Shown: one piece after another, positions 25,906 to 34,303 of the stretch | Layout: each line of letters opens with the position of its first letter | Numbering within the stretch: the stretch's first letter is position 1 | Origin: Sphingobacteriales bacterium | GTDB taxonomy: Bacteria; Bacteroidota; Bacteroidia; Chitinophagales; CAIOSU01 | Direction of reading: 5' to 3' | Length of the DNA: 64,000 nucleotides | Assembly (NCBI GenBank): GCA_027486795.1 | Contig: JAIXOI010000053.1 | Location: forward strand, 1-64,000 | Translations under genes and position numbers: made by a program | Notes under the pieces: model-generated | Seen by the model: the letters and a program-made list of their open reading frames with translations, nothing else | Told to the model about the DNA's origin: nothing | Database searches by the model: none

Positions 25906-26562
25906 ATGCAAATACAGCTGGAGCATTTAATACCTGAACCACTTATCGAAATTGCCCCCAAAACCTCTGGTGTATGGTTGCGGCAAGTAGTTCTTGAACC
26001 TAGCCAATGGACCCAATTGGTAGCCCCATCGGGCCGAGGCAAATCGACGTTACTGAACATTATATACGGCAACCGCACCGACTACCAAGGTCAAGTATGG
26101 ATAGATGGCAAAAGTACCCGGAGCTTTAGCGCCGACGACTGGGCGCAACTGCGTCGCGAACGCTTATCGGTGGTGTTTCAAGACCTACGCTTGTTTGCCG
26201 ACCTTTCTGGCTGGGATAATCTATTACTAAAACAGCAGCTCACCGAAACGGTTACCAAAGAACAAATAACCGAAATGGCCACACAGTTGGGCGTATTGCG
26301 GCTTTTGGACAAAACCTGCGGTACCATGTCGTATGGCGAGCGGCAGCGTGTAGCCATTATCCGTAGCCTATTACAGCCTTTTGAATATCTATTGCTCGAT
26401 GAGCCCTTTAGCCACCTTGATGAAGCCAACCGCCAAATTGCAGCCAACCTTATACAGCAGGCTTGCCAGCAGCGCAAAGCTGGGTTGCTGATTGCAGGCC
26501 TAGGCGCCGATAAATATTTTACCTACCACCAAAGCCTACAATTGGATGAAACTAACGGGTAA
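25906..26562 (+). CDS. ABC transporter ATP-binding protein with non-canonical signature
   Basis: 218 aa from ATG 25906. A longer frame from 25726 overlaps the subtilase and is rejected. Walker A is APSGRGKST, Walker B is YLLLDEPF followed by SHLDE. The signature that is normally LSGGQ reads MSYGERQRV, and the Q-loop is VVFQDLRLF. It resembles the LolD/MacB group. It overlaps the permease start by 17 nt, so it is translationally coupled. The pair may extract or release a lipoprotein or lipid, or act as a mechanotransmitter; the substrate is not predictable. Confidence 0.85.
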   Translation: MQIQLEHLIPEPLIEIAPKTSGVWLRQVVLEPSQWTQLVAPSGRGKSTLLNIIYGNRTDYQGQVWIDGKSTRSFSADDWAQLRRERLSVVFQDLRLFADLSGWDNLLLKQQLTETVTKEQITEMATQLGVLRLLDKTCGTMSYGERQRVAIIRSLLQPFEYLLLDEPFSHLDEANRQIAANLIQQACQQRKAGLLIAGLGADKYFTYHQSLQLDETNG

Positions 26563-27718
26563 GATATTTTGGGGCAAACAAAGCCGCTGGCAACTGATAG
26601 TGGCCACTGGCGGCTTCTGGATAGGACTGTTTATTACCTTGCTATCTATCCAGTTTTATTTAGACATTAGGAAGATAACCAAGCGCAGCGAAGACGAGAA
26701 AAACTACATAATCGTGAACAAGACGGTGAACATGGCCAACATGTTCGACAAAACCATATCAATGTTTACCGAGGCGCAACTGGATAGCCTCCAAGGCCAA
26801 CCTTTTGTGAAAGACATGGGGCTTTTCCGTACCAATACCTTTAATATCTATGCCGATGTAAGCGAGCAAATGGGTCTTGCTTTCGATTTATACATGGAGA
26901 GTGTGCCCACAAGGTTTTTAGATACCATACCCGCCTCATTTGAATGGGACAGCACCGACAACTTTGTGCCCGTGCTGGTTGCCAGCGATTTTTTAAGGAT
27001 ATATAACTTCAGTTTGGCTATGTCGCAAAAACATATGCCCCAGCTCAGCCCGCTTACTATACAGCTTATACCTATCAAAATAAAGATTTCGGGCAACGGC
27101 AGCTCGCGCATGCTCACCGCTAAGGTGGTGGGTTTTACTGATAGAATTCCTTCGGTGCTTGTGCCAGAAGATTTCCTGCTTTGGGCCAACGAAAAATATG
27201 GCAACGGACCAGCACCGCAGCCTACTCGGGTGATACTGCAAATAGACGACCCTGCTAACGAACGGATAAAAGAGTACCTCACGGCCAAAAATTACGATAC
27301 CAATGCCGATGATTTGCGCCTAGGCGGCATGGCCAATACACTGCAGATAGTAAGTGCCATCTCTGGCAGCATTGGCGGCATGTTTGTGTTCCTATCGTTT
27401 GCTATCTTTTTAATGAACTTCCAGCTCATCATCAGTAGGGCTAAAGTGGAGATAGGTGTATTACTTGACCTTGGCTACCGCCCAACCGAACTAGCCAATA
27501 CCCTGAACAAGCAATTTATGCGCATACTGCTTGGTTGCGCGGCATCGGTAATAGTCATATTGGCCGCACTTGTGGCTGTATTGCATTCGTTGCTAAATAG
27601 TTATGGATTTGAAACAGGGGGCACCGTCTCGTGGATAATACCAATGGCGGCAATAGCACTGGTGATTCTGCTTCAAGCATTTATATACTTGGGCATCAAA
27701 GCGGGCATTAAAAGATAA
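26546..27718 (+). CDS. FtsX/LolC-like ABC permease
   Basis: 390 aa. The topology is typical of the MacB-FtsX family: TM1 (about 20-40), a large periplasmic domain (about 45-265) and three C-terminal TMs (about 275-300, 325-350 and 360-385), with the conserved cytoplasmic LLDLGYRPTELAN stretch between TM2 and TM3. It is coupled to the upstream ATPase and presumably works as a homodimer. There is no LolE-like or MacA-like partner nearby. Confidence 0.82.
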   Translation: MKLTGKIFWGKQSRWQLIVATGGFWIGLFITLLSIQFYLDIRKITKRSEDEKNYIIVNKTVNMANMFDKTISMFTEAQLDSLQGQPFVKDMGLFRTNTFNIYADVSEQMGLAFDLYMESVPTRFLDTIPASFEWDSTDNFVPVLVASDFLRIYNFSLAMSQKHMPQLSPLTIQLIPIKIKISGNGSSRMLTAKVVGFTDRIPSVLVPEDFLLWANEKYGNGPAPQPTRVILQIDDPANERIKEYLTAKNYDTNADDLRLGGMANTLQIVSAISGSIGGMFVFLSFAIFLMNFQLIISRAKVEIGVLLDLGYRPTELANTLNKQFMRILLGCAASVIVILAALVAVLHSLLNSYGFETGGTVSWIIPMAAIALVILLQAFIYLGIKAGIKR

Positions 27719-27728
27719 GAAACACCGT

Positions 27729-27905
27729 TTATTCCAATATTTTTCCAGTGTCTTCAGGTTGGTCTGGGTTTACAGGCTTCACGGGGTTTTCCGTGTTTCT
27801 CTTCAACTCAAACTCATCCATAAACTTGGTATTGATGTAAACGAAGCCTAACAGCAACAAACAGAACGCCAAGAATAGCGCATTAATTGAATTGTTCACT
27901 TTCAT
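27729..27905 (-). CDS. Small single-pass membrane protein
   Basis: 58 aa from ATG 27905. It has one hydrophobic helix (about 7-25, NALFLAFCLLLLGFVYI), then KFMDEFELKR and a proline/aspartate-rich tail (NPVKPVNPDQPED). The family is unknown to me. A longer frame from 27938 is possible but adds no recognisable sequence. It is convergent with the ABC permease. Confidence 0.55.
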   Translation of the reverse strand: MKVNNSINALFLAFCLLLLGFVYINTKFMDEFELKRNTENPVKPVNPDQPEDTGKILE

Positions 27906-28130
27906 AGCTTCCGAATTTAGCGGGTTCAGGAAAAGCACTATATTAACTTAAACGGGCTGTTAGGTTAATTTGTTGTAAAAGATAGGCGTAAATTCTGAAA
28001 CAATATTAGTTGTCCCGCATAGATTTATTCACAATTTACGATCAAATACAGTGCTAATGCGCTTTATATCAGTGGATTAAATTAATTGTTTGTTACAAAT
28101 CTTAATTGCATCTTAATATTGTGTTATTTA

Positions 28131-28220
28131 ATGTACACAGCCGAAACGGCGTATACTATTATGCACACAGCAAGAAAATTTGCTCAGCGTTGCGATAAAT
28201 ACCTGGAAGAAACCCCTTAA
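28131..28220 (+). CDS. Possible 29-aa microprotein or small RNA with its own promoter
   Basis: ATG 28131 to TAA 28220 encodes MYTAETAYTIMHTARKFAQR and nine more residues. Just upstream, TTTG (28089-28092) and TAATATTG (28114-28121) form a -33/-7 pair with a 21-nt spacer, putting the transcript start within about 6 nt of the ATG. A GCCG-AAA-CGGC hairpin sits at 28140-28150. The frame ends inside the stop region of the convergent cytochrome gene. The rest of 27906-28130 is A/T-rich with no other feature. Confidence 0.35.
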   Translation: MYTAETAYTIMHTARKFAQRCDKYLEETP

Positions 28221-28744
28221 TACTGTTGGTTATCCAGCGCAGGGGTGGTAGGGTTGATGATAACAATATAAGGGTGGGCAGCGCTTTGGTGGCAAGTATT
28301 GCAGTTGCTTACTAAGTTGGTGTAAGCACTAGTAAATGCTGCTTTGTTTTTGCCCTCAACAGCCTCTTCCATCGTTTTTAGTGCCGGTAAGCCTATTGAT
28401 TTCATCAATTTGGAGATATTGATGCCATCTTCTTCAATATTGCCATGCTCTACCTCCTCCATCGATTCTTCGAGTTCGTGCACATAAAATGCGGCCAGCG
28501 GCCAGTTCTCGTTATTACCAGCAAAGTATAGTTTATTGGCATGCCGCTGTATATGGCTCATTACCACCGCTAGCTCTATTTCTTCGTCGCCTTCGTGTAT
28601 TTGGTGGCCGCCAGGGTTTGGCGCTTCTTGCCTACTAGCCACCATCATATCAATTCGTTTATTGGCGTGGCTAAGACGCATCATCAATACTATATTCAAT
28701 ACCAAAAGCAACACAAATGCTACCCAAATGTATGTCTGTTTCAT
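28217..28744 (-). CDS. Membrane-anchored monoheme cytochrome c-like protein
   Basis: 175 aa from ATG 28744; a TTG two codons upstream is also possible. An N-terminal helix (about 5-22, IWVAFVLLLVLNIVLMMRL) anchors it, the middle is helical, and a single heme-binding CNTCH motif (SNCNTCHQSAAHP) lies about 30 residues from the C-terminus. That places the heme domain in the periplasm for electron transfer. There is no clear axial methionine after the motif, so the second ligand is uncertain. Confidence 0.78.
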   Translation of the reverse strand: MKQTYIWVAFVLLLVLNIVLMMRLSHANKRIDMMVASRQEAPNPGGHQIHEGDEEIELAVVMSHIQRHANKLYFAGNNENWPLAAFYVHELEESMEEVEHGNIEEDGINISKLMKSIGLPALKTMEEAVEGKNKAAFTSAYTNLVSNCNTCHQSAAHPYIVIINPTTPALDNQQY

Positions 28745-28807
28745 ATCCAATTTTCAGATTGCTAAAGTAGTAACAAATAGCCCAACAAAGCACTAAAATG
28801 TTGTTAA

Positions 28808-29305
28808 TTAACCTATTCGGGTGAGTGCAGTTATAGCAGCTGTATGCTGAGGGTAGCGCTTTATCAACTCACTTCGGTCGGCCATTTCAAAATCGTGGAA
28901 ATCGAAACCTGGCGAAACGGTGCAACCCGTAAGCACAAAACCTTGCTGACGCAGTACCCTGCTTGCGAACCAGTTGCCCGCTTTTACAACATATTGTGGC
29001 ACAGCACCCGCGCTTATATCAATGCCTATCAAGGTCTTTAATAACACACCATCCTCATCAATTTCAAACAACTCAAGGGTATGGCCAGTATAGTAATGCC
29101 ACATTTCGTCGCTGGCAATGCGGTGGAAAGCCGAAAAATTATCGTCGACCAACAGAAAATAGATACCAGTGCTGTAGTTGCGCAAATGCCCGTGTGGGCT
29201 ACTATCCACCTTTATAAAACCCTCTGAACGGTAGGTTTCTTTATAAAAGCCCCCTTCAGGGTGGGGCAATAGTTGCAGGTGCTTTATCCAATCTTCGGCG
29301 CGCAT
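28808..29305 (-). CDS. Cupin-superfamily protein (DUF985 type)
   Basis: 165 aa. The cupin motifs are recognisable: LPHPEGGFYKETYRS at the start, SAFHRIASDEMWHYYTG in the first cupin box, and GFVLTGCTVSPGFDFHDFEM in the second. It is full length for DUF985/cupin_5. The biochemical role of this family is not firmly known, and some members have been described as epimerase-like or sugar-related. It is a single gene. Confidence 0.88.
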   Translation of the reverse strand: MRAEDWIKHLQLLPHPEGGFYKETYRSEGFIKVDSSPHGHLRNYSTGIYFLLVDDNFSAFHRIASDEMWHYYTGHTLELFEIDEDGVLLKTLIGIDISAGAVPQYVVKAGNWFASRVLRQQGFVLTGCTVSPGFDFHDFEMADRSELIKRYPQHTAAITALTRIG

Positions 29306-29429
29306 AGGGCAATGAGTTAAAGTTGTATTTGCAAACCTAGCATAATACTTCCAAAAGGGTATTTTAAAGTTTTTGGGCCGAGCACTGTGCTATATCTACT
29401 TAGAGTTACTAAATTAGGCGCGCTAACCT

Positions 29430-30113
29430 TTGCCCACTATACTTTCCATAGAAACCTCTAACACCAATTGCTCGGTGTGCATTTCCGTAAACGGAGAGAT
29501 AGCAGCCCTGCGGGAAAACAACGAAGGCAACCTGCACGCATCATTGCTTACCCCTTTTATAGAAGCAGTGCTTACCGAAGCGGGTATAAAGGCTCAACAA
29601 CTAGATGCCGTATGCCTAAGTTCGGGCCCCGGCTCTTACACAGGCTTACGCATTGGGGCTAGTGCTGCAAAAGCCATTTGTTATGCTACTGGTAAGCCTT
29701 TGATAGCAGTGAGCACGTTAATGGCTATGGTAGCTGGCTATATAGCCGTACATGCCGAACCCAAAGCAAATGCTATTTTCTGCCCCATGATAGATGCCCG
29801 ACGCATGGAAGTATACGCGGCACTATACAATGGTCAATTAACTGAGCTTAAGCCGGCAGCCCCTTGGATACTTACCGAAGAAAATTTCATTGCCGAATAT
29901 TTAGAAAACCATAACATTGTTTGCTTGGGTAATGGAGCACTAAAAGGAACCGAACTATTATTAACCGATCGTGTAACCATTGATGGCAATGCCCATTTGA
30001 GTGCATTGAACCTTGTAAATATTGCCGAAGAAAAATTCAAGATTCAAGCTTTTGAAGAAACAGCATATTTTGAACCAATATATCTTAAAACTACTCCAAT
30101 TAAACAGCCTTAA
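29430..30113 (+). CDS. tsaB: tRNA threonylcarbamoyladenosine biosynthesis protein TsaB
   Basis: 227 aa starting at TTG 29430; the first beta strand ILSIETS begins three residues later, so no later start is possible. It is an ASKHA-fold paralogue of TsaD that scaffolds the TsaBDE complex making t6A37 in ANN-decoding tRNAs. The conserved SSGPGSYTGLRIGASAAKA and MIDARRMEVYAALY blocks are present. TsaD and TsaE are not in this window. Confidence 0.93.
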   Translation: MPTILSIETSNTNCSVCISVNGEIAALRENNEGNLHASLLTPFIEAVLTEAGIKAQQLDAVCLSSGPGSYTGLRIGASAAKAICYATGKPLIAVSTLMAMVAGYIAVHAEPKANAIFCPMIDARRMEVYAALYNGQLTELKPAAPWILTEENFIAEYLENHNIVCLGNGALKGTELLLTDRVTIDGNAHLSALNLVNIAEEKFKIQAFEETAYFEPIYLKTTPIKQP

Positions 30114-30199
30114 AAAGCAGCATTGTTTACTAGCGAAGTATAGGTTAGGTAAAAAACAGATAATTAATCCAATTCTATGCTTAACTAGGTGTTTTCACT

Positions 30200-30229
30200 G
30201 TTGAAATAAGTAATAATTGTCTATATTCG
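30200..30229 (+). promoter_or_regulatory. Promoter of the ArsR-like regulator
   Basis: GTTG (30200-30203) and TATATTCG (30222-30229, seven of eight matches to TAnnTTTG) lie 18 nt apart, 36 nt before the ATG. Confidence 0.4.
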
Positions 30230-30265
30230 TAAACCCGATTTACTAAACAAACAAAACCTTAACTA

Positions 30266-30622
30266 ATGGCAGCGGTGAATTCACAAGAAAAAGTAGTGCT
30301 AACTAAAGGAGATGGTGTAGAGGCAGACATCACTCTTGATTATGGCGTATTGCGCAAAGCAGTTCTTACCCTTAGGGCTGTAAACCACAAACTCCGTAAG
30401 CAAATTATCAACTTGTTGGAAGACAGCAAAAAGCTTACTGTAACCGAGATTTACGTGAAATTGCGCTTAGAGCAGTCAGTTGCTTCTCAGCATTTGGCAA
30501 TTTTGCGCCGCGCTGGTGTGGTAAAGACCACCCGCGACGGAAAATTCATTTACTACTCGCTTAACAAAAAACGCATTTTGGAGATTTCTGAACTAATTGA
30601 AGACCTTGCACAAGGCAAATAA
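30266..30622 (+). CDS. ArsR/SmtB-family winged-helix regulator
   Basis: 118 aa. The winged helix spans about residues 32-108, with LRKQIINLLEDSKKLTVTEI, the recognition region SVASQHLAILRRAGVVKTTR and the wing DGKFIYYSL. No cysteine or obvious metal-site motif is present, so it is not a classical metal sensor. Its ligand, if any, is unknown. The gene is alone between its own promoter and a strong terminator, which suggests a trans-acting, well-expressed regulator. Confidence 0.88.
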   Translation: MAAVNSQEKVVLTKGDGVEADITLDYGVLRKAVLTLRAVNHKLRKQIINLLEDSKKLTVTEIYVKLRLEQSVASQHLAILRRAGVVKTTRDGKFIYYSLNKKRILEISELIEDLAQGK

Positions 30623-30648
30623 ATAGAAAAGAAAACACCCATGAAACT

Positions 30649-30686
30649 AAAGCCCTTGTACATGCCCGTGTACAAGGGCTTTTTGT
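30649..30686 (+). terminator. Intrinsic terminator
   Basis: A perfect 14-bp stem, AAAGCCCTTGTACA (30649-30662) and TGTACAAGGGCTTT (30669-30682) with loop TGCCCG, followed by TTG. Confidence 0.85.
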
Positions 30687-30733
30687 TTGAAGAACAATAC
30701 CTCGCATAGCTTGTTACCTAAGAAACCGCAAAC

Positions 30734-31507
30734 ATGAAAGAAGTAATGCTTTATAGCGCCATTGCCATTTTTGTATACATGGTTGTGGTATTTGTTTGGG
30801 CCACCTTAATAAAAGATAATAGCATAGTAGATATAGGTTGGGGCATGGGTTTTTTGGTAGTTATAAGCGCTGGGCTGATATTGCTGCCTGCAATTACTCC
30901 GTTTCACGCAGCATTAGCAGCTATGGTTGTCATTTGGGGTCTGCGCCTATCGGGCTATATTTTTAGCAGGCACCGCAACGTAGGCGAAGACTACCGCTAT
31001 GCCCAATGGCGCAAAGAGTGGGGCAAATATGTGGTACCTAGGGCCTTCTTTCAGATATTTATGTTGCAAGGGGGTTTTATGTTCATAATAGCTTTACCAT
31101 TAATGATAGCTGTGGCTAACCCAAGTGCTGTTATAAATTGGGTATCGATAACTGGAATAATACTTTGGCTAATCGGTTTCTTGTTTGAGGCGGTGGGCGA
31201 TTACCAAAAATCAAAATTTAAGGCAAACCAGGCCAACAGCGGCAAAATAATGCAAAGTGGCCTATGGCGCTATACCCGCCACCCAAATTACTTTGGCGAA
31301 GCGCTGCTTTGGTGGGGCATTTTTGTTTTTGTGATTCCTGCAGGTTATTGGTACGTTTCTATCATCAGCCCCGTTATACTCACTTTTCTGCTAACCACAG
31401 TATCGGGCGTGGCGATGCTAGAGAAGAAATACACAGGCAATAAGGAGTTTGAGGAGTATGCCCGCAAGACGAATGGGTTTATTCCTTGGTGGCCAAAACG
31501 GGAATAA
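30734..31507 (+). CDS. DUF1295 membrane protein (steroid reductase / isoprenylcysteine methyltransferase-like)
   Basis: 257 aa with about six or seven hydrophobic helices. The C-terminal block [20 protein letters not shown] followed by [13 protein letters not shown] is the signature of DUF1295, related to 3-oxo-5-alpha-steroid 4-dehydrogenases and ICMT-type enzymes. The upstream [16 protein letters not shown] loop is also conserved. Probable NADPH-dependent lipid reductase in the inner membrane; the substrate is unknown. It is convergent with the phosphate transporter gene. Confidence 0.88.
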   Translation: MKEVMLYSAIAIFVYMVVVFVWATLIKDNSIVDIGWGMGFLVVISAGLILLPAITPFHAALAAMVVIWGLRLSGYIFSRHRNVGEDYRYAQWRKEWGKYVVPRAFFQIFMLQGGFMFIIALPLMIAVANPSAVINWVSITGIILWLIGFLFEAVGDYQKSKFKANQANSGKIMQSGLWRYTRHPNYFGEALLWWGIFVFVIPAGYWYVSIISPVILTFLLTTVSGVAMLEKKYTGNKEFEEYARKTNGFIPWWPKRE

Positions 31508-31509
31508 TG

Positions 31510-32502
31510 CTAAGCAACTAAAAACAAGCTCATTACCCAATAAACCAACATGGCCATTAGCGCTGAAAACGGAATTGTGAGCACCCAAGCAGCCACAATA
31601 TTGATGGCTGTGCCCCATTTAATAGCCGACAAACGACGGGTAACACCAACACCCATAATAGCACCTGTAATGGTGTGGGTAGTACTAACAGGTATACCCA
31701 ACACGGCAGTACCTGCCAACGTGAGCGCACCTGCAGTTTCTGCGCTAAAACCTCCCATGGGTTTCAAGTCGGTAAGGCCAACTCCCAAGGTTTTAATTAC
31801 CTTTTGACCGCCAACAAGGGTACCTAATGCAATAGCAGAATAGGCTGAAATTACTACCCAAAAAGGCACGTGAAATTCAGTAGTAATACCTGCTGCATAT
31901 AACGACATTGCCATTATACCCATCGTTTTTTGCGCATCGTTACCACCATGTCCTAAACTGAAAAAGGCTGATGATACTAGCTGCATTACCCTAAAAAAGC
32001 CGTCCACTTTCTGTGGCGGCAATGTACGGCATATCCATAGGGTAGCTACCATGATAAAATAACCAAGTATAAACCCTATAAGCGGCGAGAGCACTATGAA
32101 CAACAATACTTTGAAAATACCACTAGCTACCAAAGCACCAGTGCCACCAACCAACAAAGCGGGCCCAATAAGCCCCCCAATAAGCGCATGAGACACACTA
32201 ATGGGCATACCTAGCAGTGTGCACGCAAGCACCCAAACGCCAGCACCCAAGAGCGAAGCTAGAATGGTATATTGCGAAACAACCTCGGGAACCACAATAC
32301 CTTTGCCAATAGTATTAGCAACGCTTAGCCCAAAAACGAAAATTGCCGCAAAATTGAAAAATGCCGCCCAAATTACGGCCATGCGCGGCGAAAGCACCCT
32401 AGTTGAAACTACGGTGGCTATAGAGTTGGCAGCATCGTTCATTCCGTTTAGGAAGTCGTATACCAGCGCAACAATAATAATTATAACTGCTAGCGTGAGC
32501 AT
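31510..32502 (-). CDS. PiT-family inorganic phosphate transporter
   Basis: 330 aa, about ten transmembrane helices, with the duplicated PiT signatures NGMNDAANSIATVVSTR near the N-terminus and FSLGHGGNDAQKTMGIM in the middle. It imports phosphate, usually as a metal-phosphate complex, driven by protons or sodium. Its ATG overlaps the stop codon of the upstream DUF47 gene by one base (TAATG), so the two are translationally coupled. The pit-DUF47 pairing is widely conserved. Confidence 0.92.
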   Translation of the reverse strand: MLTLAVIIIIVALVYDFLNGMNDAANSIATVVSTRVLSPRMAVIWAAFFNFAAIFVFGLSVANTIGKGIVVPEVVSQYTILASLLGAGVWVLACTLLGMPISVSHALIGGLIGPALLVGGTGALVASGIFKVLLFIVLSPLIGFILGYFIMVATLWICRTLPPQKVDGFFRVMQLVSSAFFSLGHGGNDAQKTMGIMAMSLYAAGITTEFHVPFWVVISAYSAIALGTLVGGQKVIKTLGVGLTDLKPMGGFSAETAGALTLAGTAVLGIPVSTTHTITGAIMGVGVTRRLSAIKWGTAINIVAAWVLTIPFSALMAMLVYWVMSLFLVA

Positions 32503-33149
32503 TAGGCCGATTTAATCAATACACTTTCCAGTATGCGGGCAGCACCGTCTATTTTATCCAAGGTGTTTTCCATTGCCGATAGTACCTCTTTGTTTTTCAC
32601 CAAGTTCACCCCGTTGGTTTCTTCCCTAAAAAGCACCCGAACGGCAGAACTGTATACCTCATCTGATTGGCGCTCAAGCTTGGCAATTGCGTTTCGCGAT
32701 TTTAGTATTTTTTTGGGGTGTTTGGCACCATTCATTTCCACCAACATTTTTTGCAGCTCGTCGGCGCTTTCTTTGATTAGTGTTCCCAATTTGCGCACCT
32801 CTGGACTTATATGCTGTACATCATATACTTCAATGCGTTTGGCACTGCGAGTAATAAAGTGCATAATGCGGTTAAGCGAATTGATAAGCGCATATACATC
32901 TTCCCTATCAAACGGAGTTATGAAGGAGTTGTGCAACAAGCTAAGAAGTGTTTCGGTCATTTGGTCGACCTTGGCTTCCTGTTTAACCAGTTCTTTGATT
33001 AGCAAATTTCGGGCATCTAGGTCGCTAGTGTTCAAAACATCTTCCAATGTTTTGGCACCTAAAACCAGTTGTTGACCATTTTGCTCAAAAAGGGGGAAAA
33101 ATTTCCGGTCCTTGGGAGTCAGAAACTGAAAAAAACCATTAAGGTCCAT
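32502..33149 (-). CDS. DUF47 (PhoU-like) regulator of the phosphate transporter
   Basis: 215 aa from ATG 33149 (MDLNGFFQFLTPKDRKFFPL), where the family's conserved N-terminus begins. A frame to 33233 adds unconserved residues. It is an all-helical PhoU-like protein with the VDQMTETLLSLLHNSFITPF and DREDVYALINSLNRIM helices typical of DUF47. It is believed to gate or regulate PiT transport and sits directly upstream in the same operon. Confidence 0.88.
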   Translation of the reverse strand: MDLNGFFQFLTPKDRKFFPLFEQNGQQLVLGAKTLEDVLNTSDLDARNLLIKELVKQEAKVDQMTETLLSLLHNSFITPFDREDVYALINSLNRIMHFITRSAKRIEVYDVQHISPEVRKLGTLIKESADELQKMLVEMNGAKHPKKILKSRNAIAKLERQSDEVYSSAVRVLFREETNGVNLVKNKEVLSAMENTLDKIDGAARILESVLIKSA

Positions 33150-33474
33150 ACAGTTGATAGTTGAGAGGTAAAAGCCAAGGCTAGAATTCATATCTAGCTT
33201 AAGCTTCGCAAAGAAATGCAAGAATAAGGACACTCTCAGTAGATTTCACATTAAGACAATGTTAAGGATTGGACTAAAAGAGGCAAACTAGGCTCTAAGT
33301 TGATTGTATTTGGATGTAATTTATCCTGTAAGCGAGTCGTTAGTGCATTTCATCAGCCTTGATGCAGCAGTATTACATGGGCCACAAAACCTTTGCGAAT
33401 TATGCACGAAGAACAAGTTCGTTTATTCAGTGGTGGCCTAATCCTTAAAACAGGCTAATACGTATCTTTACAGC
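33150..33474. other. Intergenic region 5' of the Crp/Fnr gene
   Basis: No gene is supported. It contains an inverted repeat CATCA-GCCT-TGATG (33351-33364) and a TATCTTTA box at 33463-33470 that ends 4 nt before the Crp/Fnr start codon. Confidence 0.4.
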
Positions 33475-34131
33475 ATGCCACACACCCTCGAAACTGGCCT
33501 AGAGGCTTTACGCATAGTAATGAACGCATTGGTGACATTCACCGATGCCGAGTGGACCGATATTGCCAGCCGATGGCAATACCACTACCTGCCCAAAGGT
33601 GGTCACCAGATAGTGCCCGGGCAAACCGAAGAATACATCTACTTCATCATCAGTGGGGCAACGCGCATTTACCACATTACCCCTAAAGGCGAGGATTTTA
33701 CCCTAGCCTTTAGCTACGACAACACCTTTACCGGCGATTATGGCTCATTCCTTACCAGACGAAAGGCTACCTTTTACAACCAAGCGGTAAGCGATTGCCA
33801 CATGCTACGCTGCAACTATAAGGATATAGCCGAACTGCACGACAAATACCAGAAAATGGAGCGCTGGACACGCTTGGGCCTAGAAGGCCTATTGGTGGGT
33901 ATGCTGGTGCGGCAGGTGGAGATGCTTTCGGCACCTGCCGAAGAGCGCTTTACTAGGTTGCTTAAGCAAAGCCCGCACTGTTTTCAGTTGTACAGCCAAA
34001 AACACATTGCCTCTTATCTTGGCATACAGCCCGAAACGCTGAGTAGGTTGAAGCGGAGGGTGGCAAGTGAGACACAAGACGCAAGAAATGTCATCCTGAG
34101 CGGAGCCGAAGGACACAAGACACAAGACTAA
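33475..34131 (+). CDS. Crp/Fnr-family transcription regulator with repeat-derived C-terminus
   Basis: 218 aa. A cyclic-nucleotide-binding-like domain (about 20-130, LPKGGHQIVPGQTEEYIYFI) precedes a helix-turn-helix with IASYLGIQPETLSRLKRR (about 179-196). The ExxSR arrangement of FNR, which contacts TTGAT, is retained in PETLSRL. There is no N-terminal cysteine cluster, so it is not an iron-sulfur FNR. Residues from about 198 on (ETQDARNVILSGAEGHKTQD) are translated from an intergenic repeat, so the original stop was probably lost. A perfect TTGAT-CTAC-ATCAA site lies 106 nt downstream of its stop, in front of the next gene. Confidence 0.88.
   Translation: MPHTLETGLEALRIVMNALVTFTDAEWTDIASRWQYHYLPKGGHQIVPGQTEEYIYFIISGATRIYHITPKGEDFTLAFSYDNTFTGDYGSFLTRRKATFYNQAVSDCHMLRCNYKDIAELHDKYQKMERWTRLGLEGLLVGMLVRQVEMLSAPAEERFTRLLKQSPHCFQLYSQKHIASYLGIQPETLSRLKRRVASETQDARNVILSGAEGHKTQD
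34088..34113. repeat. Intergenic-type repeat inside the 3' end of the Crp/Fnr gene
   Basis: ATGTCATCCTGAGCGGAGCC and six more bases, a variant of the sequence at 104-127. It is flanked by copies of GACACAAGAC (34070-34079 and 34112-34121). It encodes the odd tail NVILSGAEG. Confidence 0.7.
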
Positions 34132-34136
34132 AAAAA

Positions 34137-34231
34137 GTACGAGGTACGATTTACGAGGTACGATTGAGTTAATAATTTCGGATTCGCTTTTTACTCCACA
34201 ATCGTAAATCGTACTTCGTAAATCGTAAATC
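34137..34231. repeat. Heptamer palindrome, copy C
   Basis: The left arm at 34137-34166 (units TACGAGG and TACGATT) and the right arm at 34199-34231 pair at about 23 of 30 positions, with a 32-nt loop. It lies between the Crp/Fnr gene and the FNR-type box. Confidence 0.65.
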
Positions 34232-34236
34232 AAAAC

Positions 34237-34250
34237 TTGATCTACATCAA
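34237..34250 (+). promoter_or_regulatory. Perfect FNR/CRP-type operator
   Basis: TTGAT-CTAC-ATCAA matches the consensus TTGATnnnnATCAA at every fixed base. Its centre is about 40-45 nt upstream of the start inferred from the -7 box at 34273-34280, the spacing of a class II activator site. The Crp/Fnr gene is immediately upstream. Confidence 0.75.
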
Positions 34251-34272
34251 TGCGCAGCGGCAAACAACGTCC

Positions 34273-34280
34273 TACCTTTG
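34273..34280 (+). promoter_or_regulatory. -7 box of the DinB gene
   Basis: TACCTTTG, followed by CAGCA, 23 nt before the ATG. No -33 TTTG is present at the normal distance, which fits an activator-dependent promoter. Confidence 0.6.
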
Positions 34281-34303
34281 CAGCATAAACCAAAACAAAT
34301 ACC

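Noticed and set aside
33351-33364. CATCA-GCCT-TGATG as a second FNR-type site
   Set aside because: The half sites face the wrong way relative to TTGAT-N4-ATCAA; it is more likely a chance hairpin.
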